Assembly (NCBI GenBank): GCA_017483425.1
Contig: JAFUWM010000246.1
Location: forward strand, 1-5,041
DNA length: 5,041 nucleotides
From: Lachnospiraceae bacterium
Lineage (GTDB): Bacteria > Bacillota > Clostridia > Lachnospirales > Lachnospiraceae
Direction: 5' to 3'
The notes beneath the pieces are model-generated. The model saw only the letters and a list, made by a program, of their open reading frames with translations. It searched no databases and was not told where the DNA came from. This document shows, piece by piece, positions 1 through 5,041 of the stretch. The translations under genes and the position numbers were made by a program. The stretch's first letter is position 1. Each line of letters begins with the position of its first letter.

Positions 1-401
1 AATGGGCTGCGGAGTCAGGGGCGGAGGTAGTGCTTACAGAGGATGTACAGGCCGGAACAAAAGATGTGGATGCCGTATATACGGACGTATGGGTTTCCAT
101 GGGAGAGCCGGACGAGGTCTGGGAGGAGAGGATCGAGGATCTCACACCCTACAGGGTCACGATGGATGTGATGAGAAACGCGTCCAAAAATGCGATCTTC
201 ATGCACTGTCTGCCGGCTTTTCATGATCTGGATACGGAGATAGGCAGGGAGATCAACCAGAAATTCGGCCTCACCTGTATGGAAGTGACGGACGAGGTAT
301 TCAAGGCATACGATAAGCCGATATTTGATGAAGCCGAAAACCGTATGCATACGATAAAAGCTGTTATGGCGGCAACCCTTTCAGACGACTGGGAAATATG
401 A
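1..401 (+). CDS. argF: Ornithine carbamoyltransferase, C-terminal part (5' end outside window)
   Basis: Cytoplasmic enzyme that transfers a carbamoyl group from carbamoyl phosphate to ornithine, giving citrulline. The reading frame is open from base 3 (first codon TGG) to TGA at 399-401, so only about the last 132 residues are present; the carbamoyl-phosphate-binding domain with its STRT motif is missing because the window starts inside the gene. Two family signatures of the ornithine-binding domain are visible: DVWVSMGEP (bases about 84-110) and MHCLPAFHD (about 201-227), whose Cys is the conserved substrate-binding cysteine. The C-terminal ENRMHTIKAVMAATL helix, with its conserved Arg, is also present. 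The closely related aspartate carbamoyltransferase lacks these motifs. The anabolic (argF) and catabolic (arcB) forms cannot be separated from this fragment; no arcA or arcC gene is visible, so argF is the default. The stop codon overlaps the next gene's start as ATGA. Confidence 0.95.
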   Translation, partial: WAAESGAEVVLTEDVQAGTKDVDAVYTDVWVSMGEPDEVWEERIEDLTPYRVTMDVMRNASKNAIFMHCLPAFHDLDTEIGREINQKFGLTCMEVTDEVFKAYDKPIFDEAENRMHTIKAVMAATLSDDWEI

Positions 402-673
402 GATTTAACAGGAAAAACCCGAAATTTATCACAGACCTGGCCACTCTTGTATTCGCAGTAGCGGTGATAGTCCTGACGATAGTCGTTCTGATCGGCGGCT
501 CTGATATGCTGCTTGCCGTTGTATTCTATGCAGGCGCGGGCATGTTTACCATGAATGTGATAAGGGGTCTGATTTCCGGCAGGTATATGTCTGTAGCTTT
601 TATCATACCGGTCGTGATATGCATCTCGGGCGGACTTATAGCGCAGGGGATAATACAACCTTGGATCTTTTAA
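398..673 (+). CDS. Small three-helix integral membrane protein, function unknown
   Basis: A 91-residue protein that I do not recognise as a named family. It begins with a basic segment (RFNRKNPK) followed by three hydrophobic stretches at about residues 13-33, 37-57 and 64-87, with a short polar turn (GGSD) after the first and a basic loop (RGLISGR) after the second. By the positive-inside rule the N-terminus should be cytoplasmic and the short C-terminal tail (QPWIF) outside. No signal peptide cleavage site, catalytic motif or cysteine-rich segment is visible. The ATG at 398 sits in an ATGA overlap with the ornithine carbamoyltransferase stop. Only a weak GGGAA lies 4-5 nt upstream, so translation probably depends on coupling to the upstream gene. 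The 3' end overlaps birA by 13 nt. Gene reality is supported by the coherent hydrophobic pattern and the operon fit; function cannot be inferred. Confidence 0.82.
   Translation: MRFNRKNPKFITDLATLVFAVAVIVLTIVVLIGGSDMLLAVVFYAGAGMFTMNVIRGLISGRYMSVAFIIPVVICISGGLIAQGIIQPWIF
645..650 (+). promoter_or_regulatory. Ribosome binding site that decides the birA start (TTG at 661)
   Basis: AGGGGA lies 10 nt before TTG at 661, within the 3' end of the membrane-protein gene. No comparable purine run precedes the in-frame ATG at 619. This supports TTG as the initiator. Confidence 0.65.
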
Positions 674-1635
674 GCTTTCTCAAAGAAAGAAATGAATATG
701 TCTCGGGGCAGGAAGTGGCTGACGCCATGGGTATTTCCAGAAATGCTGTATGGAAACAGATAGAACGCCTGAGAAAAGAAGGCATTGAAATAGAGGCTGT
801 CACGGGAAAAGGCTACAGGATCGTGGACGAGAGCGACGCGTTCGGGGAAAGATCGATAAAGTCTGTACTGCATACTTCATGGCTTGGACAGGAGCTGTTA
901 TTCTTTAATGAGATCGACAGTACGAATGATGAACTGAAGCGTCGGGCAGACAAGGGCGCAAAAGAAGGACTCGTCGCCGTGGCGGACATCCAGACAAAGG
1001 GCAAGGGCAGACGCGGAAGAAGCTGGACTACTCCTGCCGGAGTCAATATCGCGATGAGCTATCTGCTTCGCCCTGAGCTTCCGCCGGACATAGCTCCGAT
1101 GATGACGCTTATAATGGCAATGGCAGCGGCAAAGGGAATAAAAGAGATATCCTCGCTTGAGACACGTATCAAATGGCCTAATGACATAGTGATAAACGGA
1201 AAGAAACTCGTGGGCATACTTACTGAGATGACCGCGGAGCCGGATTTTATACATGAGGTCATTGTAGGTACGGGAATAAACGTAAATACCGAGAGCTTTC
1301 CCGAGGAAATAAGCGATACGGCGACATCCATGCGCATAGAGGGAGGCAGGACTTATTCCAGATCAAAGACAGTGGCCGCGGTCACAGAAGCCTTTGAGAG
1401 TTATTATGAGATTTTCCTGCAGACCGGAGATCTGAGAGGTCTGAAGGACGAGTATAACGTTTTGTGCGCAAATGTGGGCGCCGAGGTAAGGGTTCTCGAT
1501 CCCAAGGGCGAATATGAGGGCTTGGCGCAGGGGATAGATGATAAAGGAGAACTCATAGTCAGAAAGGATGACGGCACCGAGGAACGGGTATATGCGGGCG
1601 AGGTGTCTGTGAGGGGAATATACGGTTATGTTTGA
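661..1635 (+). CDS. birA: Bifunctional biotin-[acetyl-CoA-carboxylase] ligase / biotin repressor
   Basis: Activates biotin with ATP to biotinyl-5'-AMP and attaches it to the acceptor lysine of biotin-dependent carboxylases; versions with an N-terminal winged helix also repress biotin genes. From TTG 661 the product is 324 residues, the usual length for this class. Visible parts: winged-helix domain at about 1-60, with helix-turn-helix VSGQEVADAMGISRNAVWKQ from residue 14; IDSTND at 85-90; the adenylate-binding loop GKGRRGRSW at 114-122; KWPNDI at 171-176; GKKLVGIL at 180-187, containing the conserved active-site Lys (about 182); and a C-terminal SH3-like domain from about 275. An ATG at 619 would add 14 residues that do not fit the family N-terminus and has no ribosome binding site. 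The gene overlaps the upstream gene by 13 nt and the downstream gene by 8 nt. No biotin synthesis or transport gene is in the window, so any regulon lies elsewhere. Confidence 0.95.
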   Translation: MDLLSFLKERNEYVSGQEVADAMGISRNAVWKQIERLRKEGIEIEAVTGKGYRIVDESDAFGERSIKSVLHTSWLGQELLFFNEIDSTNDELKRRADKGAKEGLVAVADIQTKGKGRRGRSWTTPAGVNIAMSYLLRPELPPDIAPMMTLIMAMAAAKGIKEISSLETRIKWPNDIVINGKKLVGILTEMTAEPDFIHEVIVGTGINVNTESFPEEISDTATSMRIEGGRTYSRSKTVAAVTEAFESYYEIFLQTGDLRGLKDEYNVLCANVGAEVRVLDPKGEYEGLAQGIDDKGELIVRKDDGTEERVYAGEVSVRGIYGYV

Positions 1636-1969
1636 TGAGGATGAAATATGCGTGCTCTGCGGCGCGAATTCCTATGAGAAAAAATACTATTTTAACAAGG
1701 ACTTCTCCAAATTACCCGATCAGGTGAAGGACACACTCAACATCATCTGCGTAGAGTTTACCGAAAAATGCGGCGGAACATTTGTCATGGGATTTGACGA
1801 GGACGGAGGGTTAAAGCTCATGACCGATGCGGAAGAAGCGGATGCCATGTATGATGAGATCGGAGCGGAGCTTGAGATCAAAAATCTGCAGATGACGATG
1901 CGCCAGCTTTTTGAGGAGATCTCGCTTTTCTATAAGGTCGTATTTCTAGGGGAAAAGATCGACCTATGA
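1628..1969 (+). CDS. Uncharacterised small protein, resembling the DUF6145 family
   Basis: A 113-residue acidic, probably cytoplasmic protein with no signal peptide or membrane segment. From memory it resembles a Lachnospiraceae family annotated DUF6145, whose members share an N-terminal VLCGANSYEKKYYFN-like segment and a C-terminal FYKVVFLGE-like segment; I cannot confirm this without a profile search. Four cysteines are present: Cys8 and Cys11 as CxxC, plus Cys41 and Cys48. The C-terminal third (about 80-106) looks like an amphipathic helix (EIKNLQMTMRQLFEEISLFY). The ATG at 1628 lies inside the end of birA (8-nt overlap), with GAGGGG at 1611-1616, 11 nt upstream. The stop overlaps the dusB start as ATGA. 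Position between birA and dusB is the only functional clue: in many Firmicutes coaX (pantothenate kinase) lies near dusB, but this protein shows none of the phosphate-binding motifs of a kinase. Confidence 0.85.
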   Translation: MFDEDEICVLCGANSYEKKYYFNKDFSKLPDQVKDTLNIICVEFTEKCGGTFVMGFDEDGGLKLMTDAEEADAMYDEIGAELEIKNLQMTMRQLFEEISLFYKVVFLGEKIDL

Positions 1970-2898
1970 ATGAAAGTCACATCTATACAGTATTGTCTCC
2001 GATGGCAGGGGTCACGGACATAAGTTTCCGTACGATATGCCATGAGATGGGGGCAGATCTTGTAGTCACCGAGATGATCTCGGCAAAAGCCGTGACGTAT
2101 AAAAATAAAAAGACATACGAGCTTTGCAGACTGTCGGATAAGGAGCATCCGGCGGCTCTGCAGTTATTCGGCTCGGAGCCGGAGACTATGGCTGAAGCGG
2201 CAAAGATACTGTCAGACAGGGTTGATTACGACATGCTCGACATCAATATGGGCTGTCCCATGCCTAAGATAGTCAATAATGGCGAGGGCTCCGCCCTGCT
2301 GAAGGATCCGCTGCTTGCGGGACGGATAATAAAGGCGCTTGCGGATGCCATAGATAAGCCTGTCACGGTGAAGATAAGATCTGGTTTCGACGCGGAGCAT
2401 ATAAACGCGCCGGAGATTGCCCGGATAGCCCAGGAATCAGGAGCCTCCATGGTCACGATCCACGGAAGGACAAGGGAGCAGTATTACGAAGGAAAAGCGG
2501 ACTGGGATATAATCGCGAAAGTAAAGCAGAGTGTGGGCATACGGGTCATCGGAAACGGAGATGTGAGAAGCCTTGAAGATGCAAAAGCCATGATCCTTCA
2601 AACGGGATGTGACGGAGTGGCGATAGGCAGAGCGGCACAGGGAAACCCGTGGATATTCAGGGAGCTTGCCGGAGGAAAAAAATACACGCCGTCAGCAGAG
2701 GAAAAAAGAAAGCTTATACTCAGACATCTCAATATGACAGTGGCTGAAAAAGGGGAATATATCGGGATCCGTGAAATGAGGAAGCATACAGGCTGGTACA
2801 CGGCCGGTATGGCAGGTTCCGCAAAGCTCCGTGTCAGGATCAATCAGGCGCAGTCGCTTGAAGAAATGGTATCGCTGATAGATCAAGGCGTGATTTGA
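1966..2898 (+). CDS. dusB: tRNA-dihydrouridine synthase (DusB type)
   Basis: FMN-dependent enzyme that reduces specific uridines in the tRNA D-loop to dihydrouridine using NAD(P)H. The 310-residue length is normal for bacterial Dus proteins. The TIM-barrel carries SPMAGVTD at 11-18 (FMN binding), DINMGCPMPKI at 92-102 with catalytic Cys97, VKIRSGF at 135-141, TIHGRTR at 164-170, IGNGDV at 195-200 and GRAAQGNPW at 221-229 (flavin phosphate binding). The helical tRNA-binding domain follows, with MRKHTGWYTAGMAGSAKLR at 271-289. The last two motifs and the gene order before greA and lysS favour DusB over DusA or DusC, but the exact uridine modified is not readable from sequence. The start ATG overlaps the preceding stop by 4 nt and has AGGGGA at 1948-1953. 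The TGA stop lies inside the -35 box of the putative greA promoter. Confidence 0.96.
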   Translation: MNESHIYTVLSPMAGVTDISFRTICHEMGADLVVTEMISAKAVTYKNKKTYELCRLSDKEHPAALQLFGSEPETMAEAAKILSDRVDYDMLDINMGCPMPKIVNNGEGSALLKDPLLAGRIIKALADAIDKPVTVKIRSGFDAEHINAPEIARIAQESGASMVTIHGRTREQYYEGKADWDIIAKVKQSVGIRVIGNGDVRSLEDAKAMILQTGCDGVAIGRAAQGNPWIFRELAGGKKYTPSAEEKRKLILRHLNMTVAEKGEYIGIREMRKHTGWYTAGMAGSAKLRVRINQAQSLEEMVSLIDQGVI

Positions 2899-2923
2899 CT
2901 TTGAACATGCAATAGTATAAAAT
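2895..2923 (+). promoter_or_regulatory. Sigma-A-type promoter for greA-lysS
   Basis: A -35 box TTGACT (2895-2900) is separated by exactly 17 nt from a -10 box TAAAAT (2918-2923). Each matches the consensus at five of six positions. The expected transcription start is near 2930, giving a leader of about 70 nt before greA. The -35 box overlaps the dusB stop codon (2896-2898). The site lies in the one sizeable gap of an otherwise overlapping gene string, which is where a new transcription unit would be expected. Confidence 0.7.
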
Positions 2924-2989
2924 GTCTTGTCCTGATTCTGCACGTATTAAATGCGGATACCGGGCAAGGCATTTTTAGTTTTTGTTTTT
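2919..2989 (+). terminator. Putative intrinsic terminator between dusB and greA, overlapping the greA promoter
   Basis: Bases 2919-2932 can pair with 2962-2975 as a 14-bp stem including two G-U pairs (core GTCTTGTCC with GGGCAAGGC). Bases 2935-2942 can pair with 2952-2958 as an inner 7-bp stem with one bulged T and a 9-nt loop. The 3' arm runs into a U-rich stretch interrupted by AG and G up to 2989. This would end transcripts of the upstream operon 20 to 90 nt after dusB. The large loop region and interrupted U-tract make it less canonical than a compact terminator, so efficiency is uncertain. Starting from the predicted greA start near 2930, most of the 5' arm would be absent. Confidence 0.55.
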
Positions 2990-2994
2990 AGGAG
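2990..2994 (+). promoter_or_regulatory. Ribosome binding site that decides the greA start (ATG at 3002)
   Basis: AGGAG sits 7 nt before ATG 3002, an ideal spacing. It argues against the in-frame upstream ATG at 2951, which lies in the hairpin loop and has no Shine-Dalgarno sequence. Confidence 0.85.
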
Positions 2995-3001
2995 TAAAGA
3001 A

Positions 3002-3493
3002 ATGGGTGAAGAAGCACAGATCAAACGCTATGAGATGACCCAGGAGGGTTATGACGAGCTTGAAGCCGAGCTTGACGAGCTTTCAAATGTAAAGATGAAA
3101 GAGATCGCGAAGAAGCTTGCCGAGGCAAGGGAACAGGGCGATCTTTCGGAGAATGCGGAATATGATGCCGCAAAGAATGAACAGTCCGAAATAAACGGCC
3201 GTATAGAAAAGATCAAGCATATGCTCCAGTACGCGGTGGTTGTACCGCAGGAGGCCAATGAAAAAGGCAGGATCGGTATGGGCAGCGTCGTGAAGCTGCT
3301 GGATATGGAATTTAAGGATGAGCTGGAGTACAAGATCGTGGGTGCCACCGAGACAAACAGCCTGAAGAATAAGATATCAAACGAATCCCCGGTAGGCCGC
3401 GCGATACTCGGACACAAAAAAGGTGATACCGTAAAGGTTGAGACAAAGGCCGGCCTGCTTAAATACAAGATCTTAAGCGTAACTAACAAATAA
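3002..3493 (+). CDS. greA: Transcription elongation factor GreA
   Basis: Binds the RNA polymerase secondary channel and stimulates cleavage of the 3' end of backtracked RNA, rescuing stalled complexes. The 163-residue product matches the usual length of about 157-160. The N-terminal antiparallel coiled coil spans about 10-80. Its tip REQGDLSENAEYDAAKNEQ starts at residue 43 and holds the acidic pair Asp47 and Glu50, equivalent to the catalytic Mg-binding residues of E. coli GreA (Asp41, Glu44), so the protein should be cleavage-competent and not a Gfh-type inhibitor. The FKBP-like C-terminal domain (about 84-163) includes the signature SPVGRAILGHKKGDTV at 129-144. The start at 3002 is chosen from its ribosome binding site and family length; the 17-residue upstream extension is leader sequence. 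Stops TAA and TAG are in tandem. lysS follows 18 nt later, indicating co-transcription. Confidence 0.97.
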   Translation: MGEEAQIKRYEMTQEGYDELEAELDELSNVKMKEIAKKLAEAREQGDLSENAEYDAAKNEQSEINGRIEKIKHMLQYAVVVPQEANEKGRIGMGSVVKLLDMEFKDELEYKIVGATETNSLKNKISNESPVGRAILGHKKGDTVKVETKAGLLKYKILSVTNK

Positions 3494-3500
3494 TAGACAC

Positions 3501-3505
3501 GGGAG
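3501..3505 (+). promoter_or_regulatory. Ribosome binding site for lysS
   Basis: GGGAG lies 6 nt before ATG 3512, in the 18-nt greA-lysS gap. The gap is too short for a T-box leader or a separate promoter of usual size, so lysS probably relies on the greA transcript. Confidence 0.75.
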
Positions 3506-3511
3506 TTTCAT

Positions 3512-4987
3512 ATGCCACAGGAAGACATACTTGCAGTAAAAAGAGAGAAGCTTGCTACATTGCAGAAGGAAGGGAGAGATCCCTTTCAGATAACAAAATA
3601 TGATGTTACACACCATGCGCAGGGGATCAAAGACAGCTTTGATTCACTGGAGGGACAGACGGTACGCGTCGCTGGCAGGATGATGTTTAAGCGCAAGATG
3701 GGCAAGGCGTCTTTCTGTAACTGCATGGATCGTTCAGGCAAGATACAGGTATATGTGGCGAGAGATTCCGTAGGCGAGGAAGCCTATGATTACTTCAAGA
3801 AATATCTGGACGTCGGAGATATCATAGGTGTTGAGGGCGAGGTTTTCCGCACTCAGGCCGGAGAAATATCCATACACGCGGCGTCTCTGACATTGCTATC
3901 CAAATCATTGAAGCCTCTTCCCGAGAAGTTCCACGGGCTCACCGATACTGATGTGAGATACAGGCAGAGATACGTAGATCTCATAATGAACGAAGAGGTA
4001 AAGACGACCTTCCTGAAGCGTTCACAGATAATCCAGGAAATCCGGAACTTCCTTGATGGCAGGGATTTCATAGAGGTAGAGACACCGATGCTTGTCTCAA
4101 ATGCCGGCGGGGCAGCGGCGCGTCCTTTTGAGACTCATTACAACGCTCTGGATGAGGATGTCAAGCTCCGTATTTCTCTGGAGCTGTATTTGAAGCGTTT
4201 GATAGTCGGAGGTCTGGAAAGGGTATACGAGATCGGCAGGGTATTCAGAAATGAGGGTGTGGATACGAGACACAATCCCGAGTTCACGCTTATGGAGCTT
4301 TATCAGGCGTACACCGATTACTATGGGATGATGGAGCTCACGGAGTCCATGTTCAGACACCTCGCTGAGAAAGTATGCGGCACGACAAAGTTCACTTATA
4401 ATGGCACTGAGATAGATTTCGGCAAGCCGTTTGAGCGGATCACGATGATCGACTGCATAAAGAAATATGCGAATGTGGATTTTGATACGGTTGCTGATGA
4501 TGAAGCGGCAAAGGCTCTTGCAAGGGAGCATAAGATCGAATACGAAGACTTCCATACAAAGGGCGACATAGTGAGTCTCTTCTTTGAGACATACTGCGAA
4601 GAGCATCTGATACAACCCACATTCGTCATGGATCATCCGCTTGCGATATCACCGCTTACAAAGAAAAAGCCGGACGATCCGGCAAAGGTTGAGCGTTTCG
4701 AGCTCTTCATCAATACATGGGAAATGTGCAACGCATATTCGGAGCTCAACGACCCGATAGACCAGCGCGAGCGCTTTGCGGCGCAGGACGCTCTGGCGGA
4801 CGCGGGCGATGAGGAAGCAAACCATACCGACGAGGACTTCCTCAATGCCCTCGAGATTGGTATGCCCCCCACAGGCGGCATAGGCTACGGCATCGACCGC
4901 CTCGTCATGCTGCTGACAGACAGCCCGGCGATAAGGGATGTACTGCTCTTCCCGACGTTGAAGAGCATGCCTTCAGAAAAGCAGTAG
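3512..4987 (+). CDS. lysS: Lysyl-tRNA synthetase, class II
   Basis: Charges tRNA-Lys with lysine in the cytoplasm through a lysyl-adenylate. The 491 residues are normal for the bacterial class II enzyme (about 490-505). An N-terminal helix (1-20) precedes the OB-fold anticodon-binding domain (about 50-130, VRVAGRMMFKRKMGKASFCN). The catalytic domain shows motif 1 with FIEVETPML at 187-195 then GGAAARPF, motif 2 with RVYEIGRVFRNEG at 237-249 and RHNPEF at 253-258, and motif 3 with GGIGYGIDRLVMLL at 455-468. The substrate region EMCNAYSELNDPIDQRERF at about 404-422 corresponds to the lysine-binding stretch of E. coli LysS/LysU and separates it from AspRS and AsnRS. No domain is missing and no frameshift is seen. 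The C-terminus (FPTLKSMPSEKQ) ends about 12 residues after motif 3's DVLLFP strand, without the extra C-terminal domain found in some clostridial LysS proteins. No terminator is evident in the 54 bases after the stop. Confidence 0.98.
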   Translation: MPQEDILAVKREKLATLQKEGRDPFQITKYDVTHHAQGIKDSFDSLEGQTVRVAGRMMFKRKMGKASFCNCMDRSGKIQVYVARDSVGEEAYDYFKKYLDVGDIIGVEGEVFRTQAGEISIHAASLTLLSKSLKPLPEKFHGLTDTDVRYRQRYVDLIMNEEVKTTFLKRSQIIQEIRNFLDGRDFIEVETPMLVSNAGGAAARPFETHYNALDEDVKLRISLELYLKRLIVGGLERVYEIGRVFRNEGVDTRHNPEFTLMELYQAYTDYYGMMELTESMFRHLAEKVCGTTKFTYNGTEIDFGKPFERITMIDCIKKYANVDFDTVADDEAAKALAREHKIEYEDFHTKGDIVSLFFETYCEEHLIQPTFVMDHPLAISPLTKKKPDDPAKVERFELFINTWEMCNAYSELNDPIDQRERFAAQDALADAGDEEANHTDEDFLNALEIGMPPTGGIGYGIDRLVMLLTDSPAIRDVLLFPTLKSMPSEKQ

Positions 4988-4996
4988 TTATGCGGG

Positions 4997-5040
4997 TTGT
5001 AGAACTTTAGAGCAGGATAGTCCTACAAAAAGTCCTACAA
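4997..5040 (+). repeat. Three copies of a 12-bp motif (one inverted, two in tandem)
   Basis: AAAGTCCTACAA at 5029-5040 is immediately preceded by ATAGTCCTACAA at 5017-5028, so the two copies are exactly adjacent in the same orientation and differ at one base. A third copy in inverted orientation (TTGTAGAACTTT at 4997-5008, read on the other strand as AAAGTTCTACAA) differs at one base from the 5029 copy and is separated from the tandem pair by 8 nt. The set starts 10 nt after the lysS stop and may continue beyond the window. Tandem short motifs plus an inverted copy fit protein-binding sites, for example integrase arm-type sites or an operator. The function is not shown by the sequence. Confidence 0.75.
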
Positions 5041-5041
5041 T

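Noticed and set aside
2..226. 74-codon Gly/Arg-rich open frame on the + strand overlapping the ornithine carbamoyltransferase end
   Set aside because: It is an out-of-frame reading of the enzyme's coding sequence; the Gly/Arg/Cys-rich composition is a frame artefact.
619..660. Upstream ATG start for birA (adds 14 residues)
   Set aside because: No Shine-Dalgarno sequence precedes it, the added residues do not resemble a BirA N-terminus, and it would deepen the overlap with the membrane-protein gene to 55 nt.
898..1254. 118-codon open frame on the - strand within birA
   Set aside because: It lies wholly opposite the conserved catalytic domain of BirA and has no protein-like features of its own.
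2951..3001. Upstream ATG giving a 180-residue GreA
   Set aside because: The extra 17 residues are encoded by the hairpin loop, 3' arm and U-rich leader, there is no ribosome binding site for it, and AGGAG is ideally placed for ATG 3002.
3049..3489. 146-codon Ser/Phe-rich open frame on the - strand within greA
   Set aside because: Its Ser/Phe richness is the antisense reflection of GreA's Glu/Lys-rich coiled coil; there is no ribosome binding site or domain.
3494..3511. T-box or other lysine-responsive leader for lysS
   Set aside because: Only 18 nt separate greA from lysS, which is far too short for a T-box or riboswitch.
4097..4636. 179-codon open frame on the - strand within lysS
   Set aside because: It is fully antisense to a well-supported lysS, has no recognisable domain, and is explained by codon bias of the sense gene.
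4997..5028. Hairpin after lysS as an intrinsic terminator
   Set aside because: The arms pair with two mismatches and an 8-nt loop, but the 3' side is followed by an A-run and not a U-run on the + strand, and the third tandem copy is better explained as a repeated binding motif.

Overview
The window looks like a chromosomal housekeeping region from a Gram-positive anaerobe of the Clostridia, most likely Lachnospiraceae. The reasons are the protein character (LysS, GreA and DusB read like Lachnospiraceae homologues), the dusB-greA-lysS order typical of Firmicutes, purine-rich Shine-Dalgarno sites, heavy use of ATA for Ile and AGA/AGG for Arg, and a small protein resembling a Lachnospiraceae-restricted family. 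This placement is from pattern recognition, not a search. All genes are on the + strand and coding density is very high.

Region 1 (1-2898) is a tightly packed run of five genes in which each gene overlaps the next. It holds the 3' end of ornithine carbamoyltransferase (cut by the window edge), a three-helix membrane protein of unknown function, birA (biotin-protein ligase with its N-terminal DNA-binding domain), a 113-residue uncharacterised protein, and dusB (tRNA-dihydrouridine synthase). The overlaps are 4, 13, 8 and 4 nt, which suggests one mRNA with translational coupling, although the products belong to unrelated pathways (arginine, biotin, tRNA modification).

Region 2 (2899-3001) is the only sizeable intergenic gap before the end of the window. 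It carries a good sigma-A-type promoter whose -35 box overlaps the dusB stop codon. A long hairpin followed by U-rich sequence overlaps the promoter. The predicted greA transcription start lies inside the 5' arm of that hairpin, so the full hairpin would form only in read-through RNA from upstream.

Region 3 (3002-4987) is greA (transcript cleavage factor) followed 18 nt later by lysS (class II lysyl-tRNA synthetase), probably co-transcribed from the greA promoter.

Region 4 (4988-5041) is a short tail with no gene and no evident terminator. It contains three copies of a 12-bp motif, one inverted and two in exact tandem, close to the lysS stop codon. This may be the edge of something not seen here, such as integrase arm-type sites of a mobile element or operator sites, but the window ends too soon to tell.

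No CRISPR array, tRNA, rRNA, transposase or defence system is visible. Most of the window is ordinary core genome. The two items most worth a second look are the overlapping promoter/hairpin before greA and the repeat trio after lysS.
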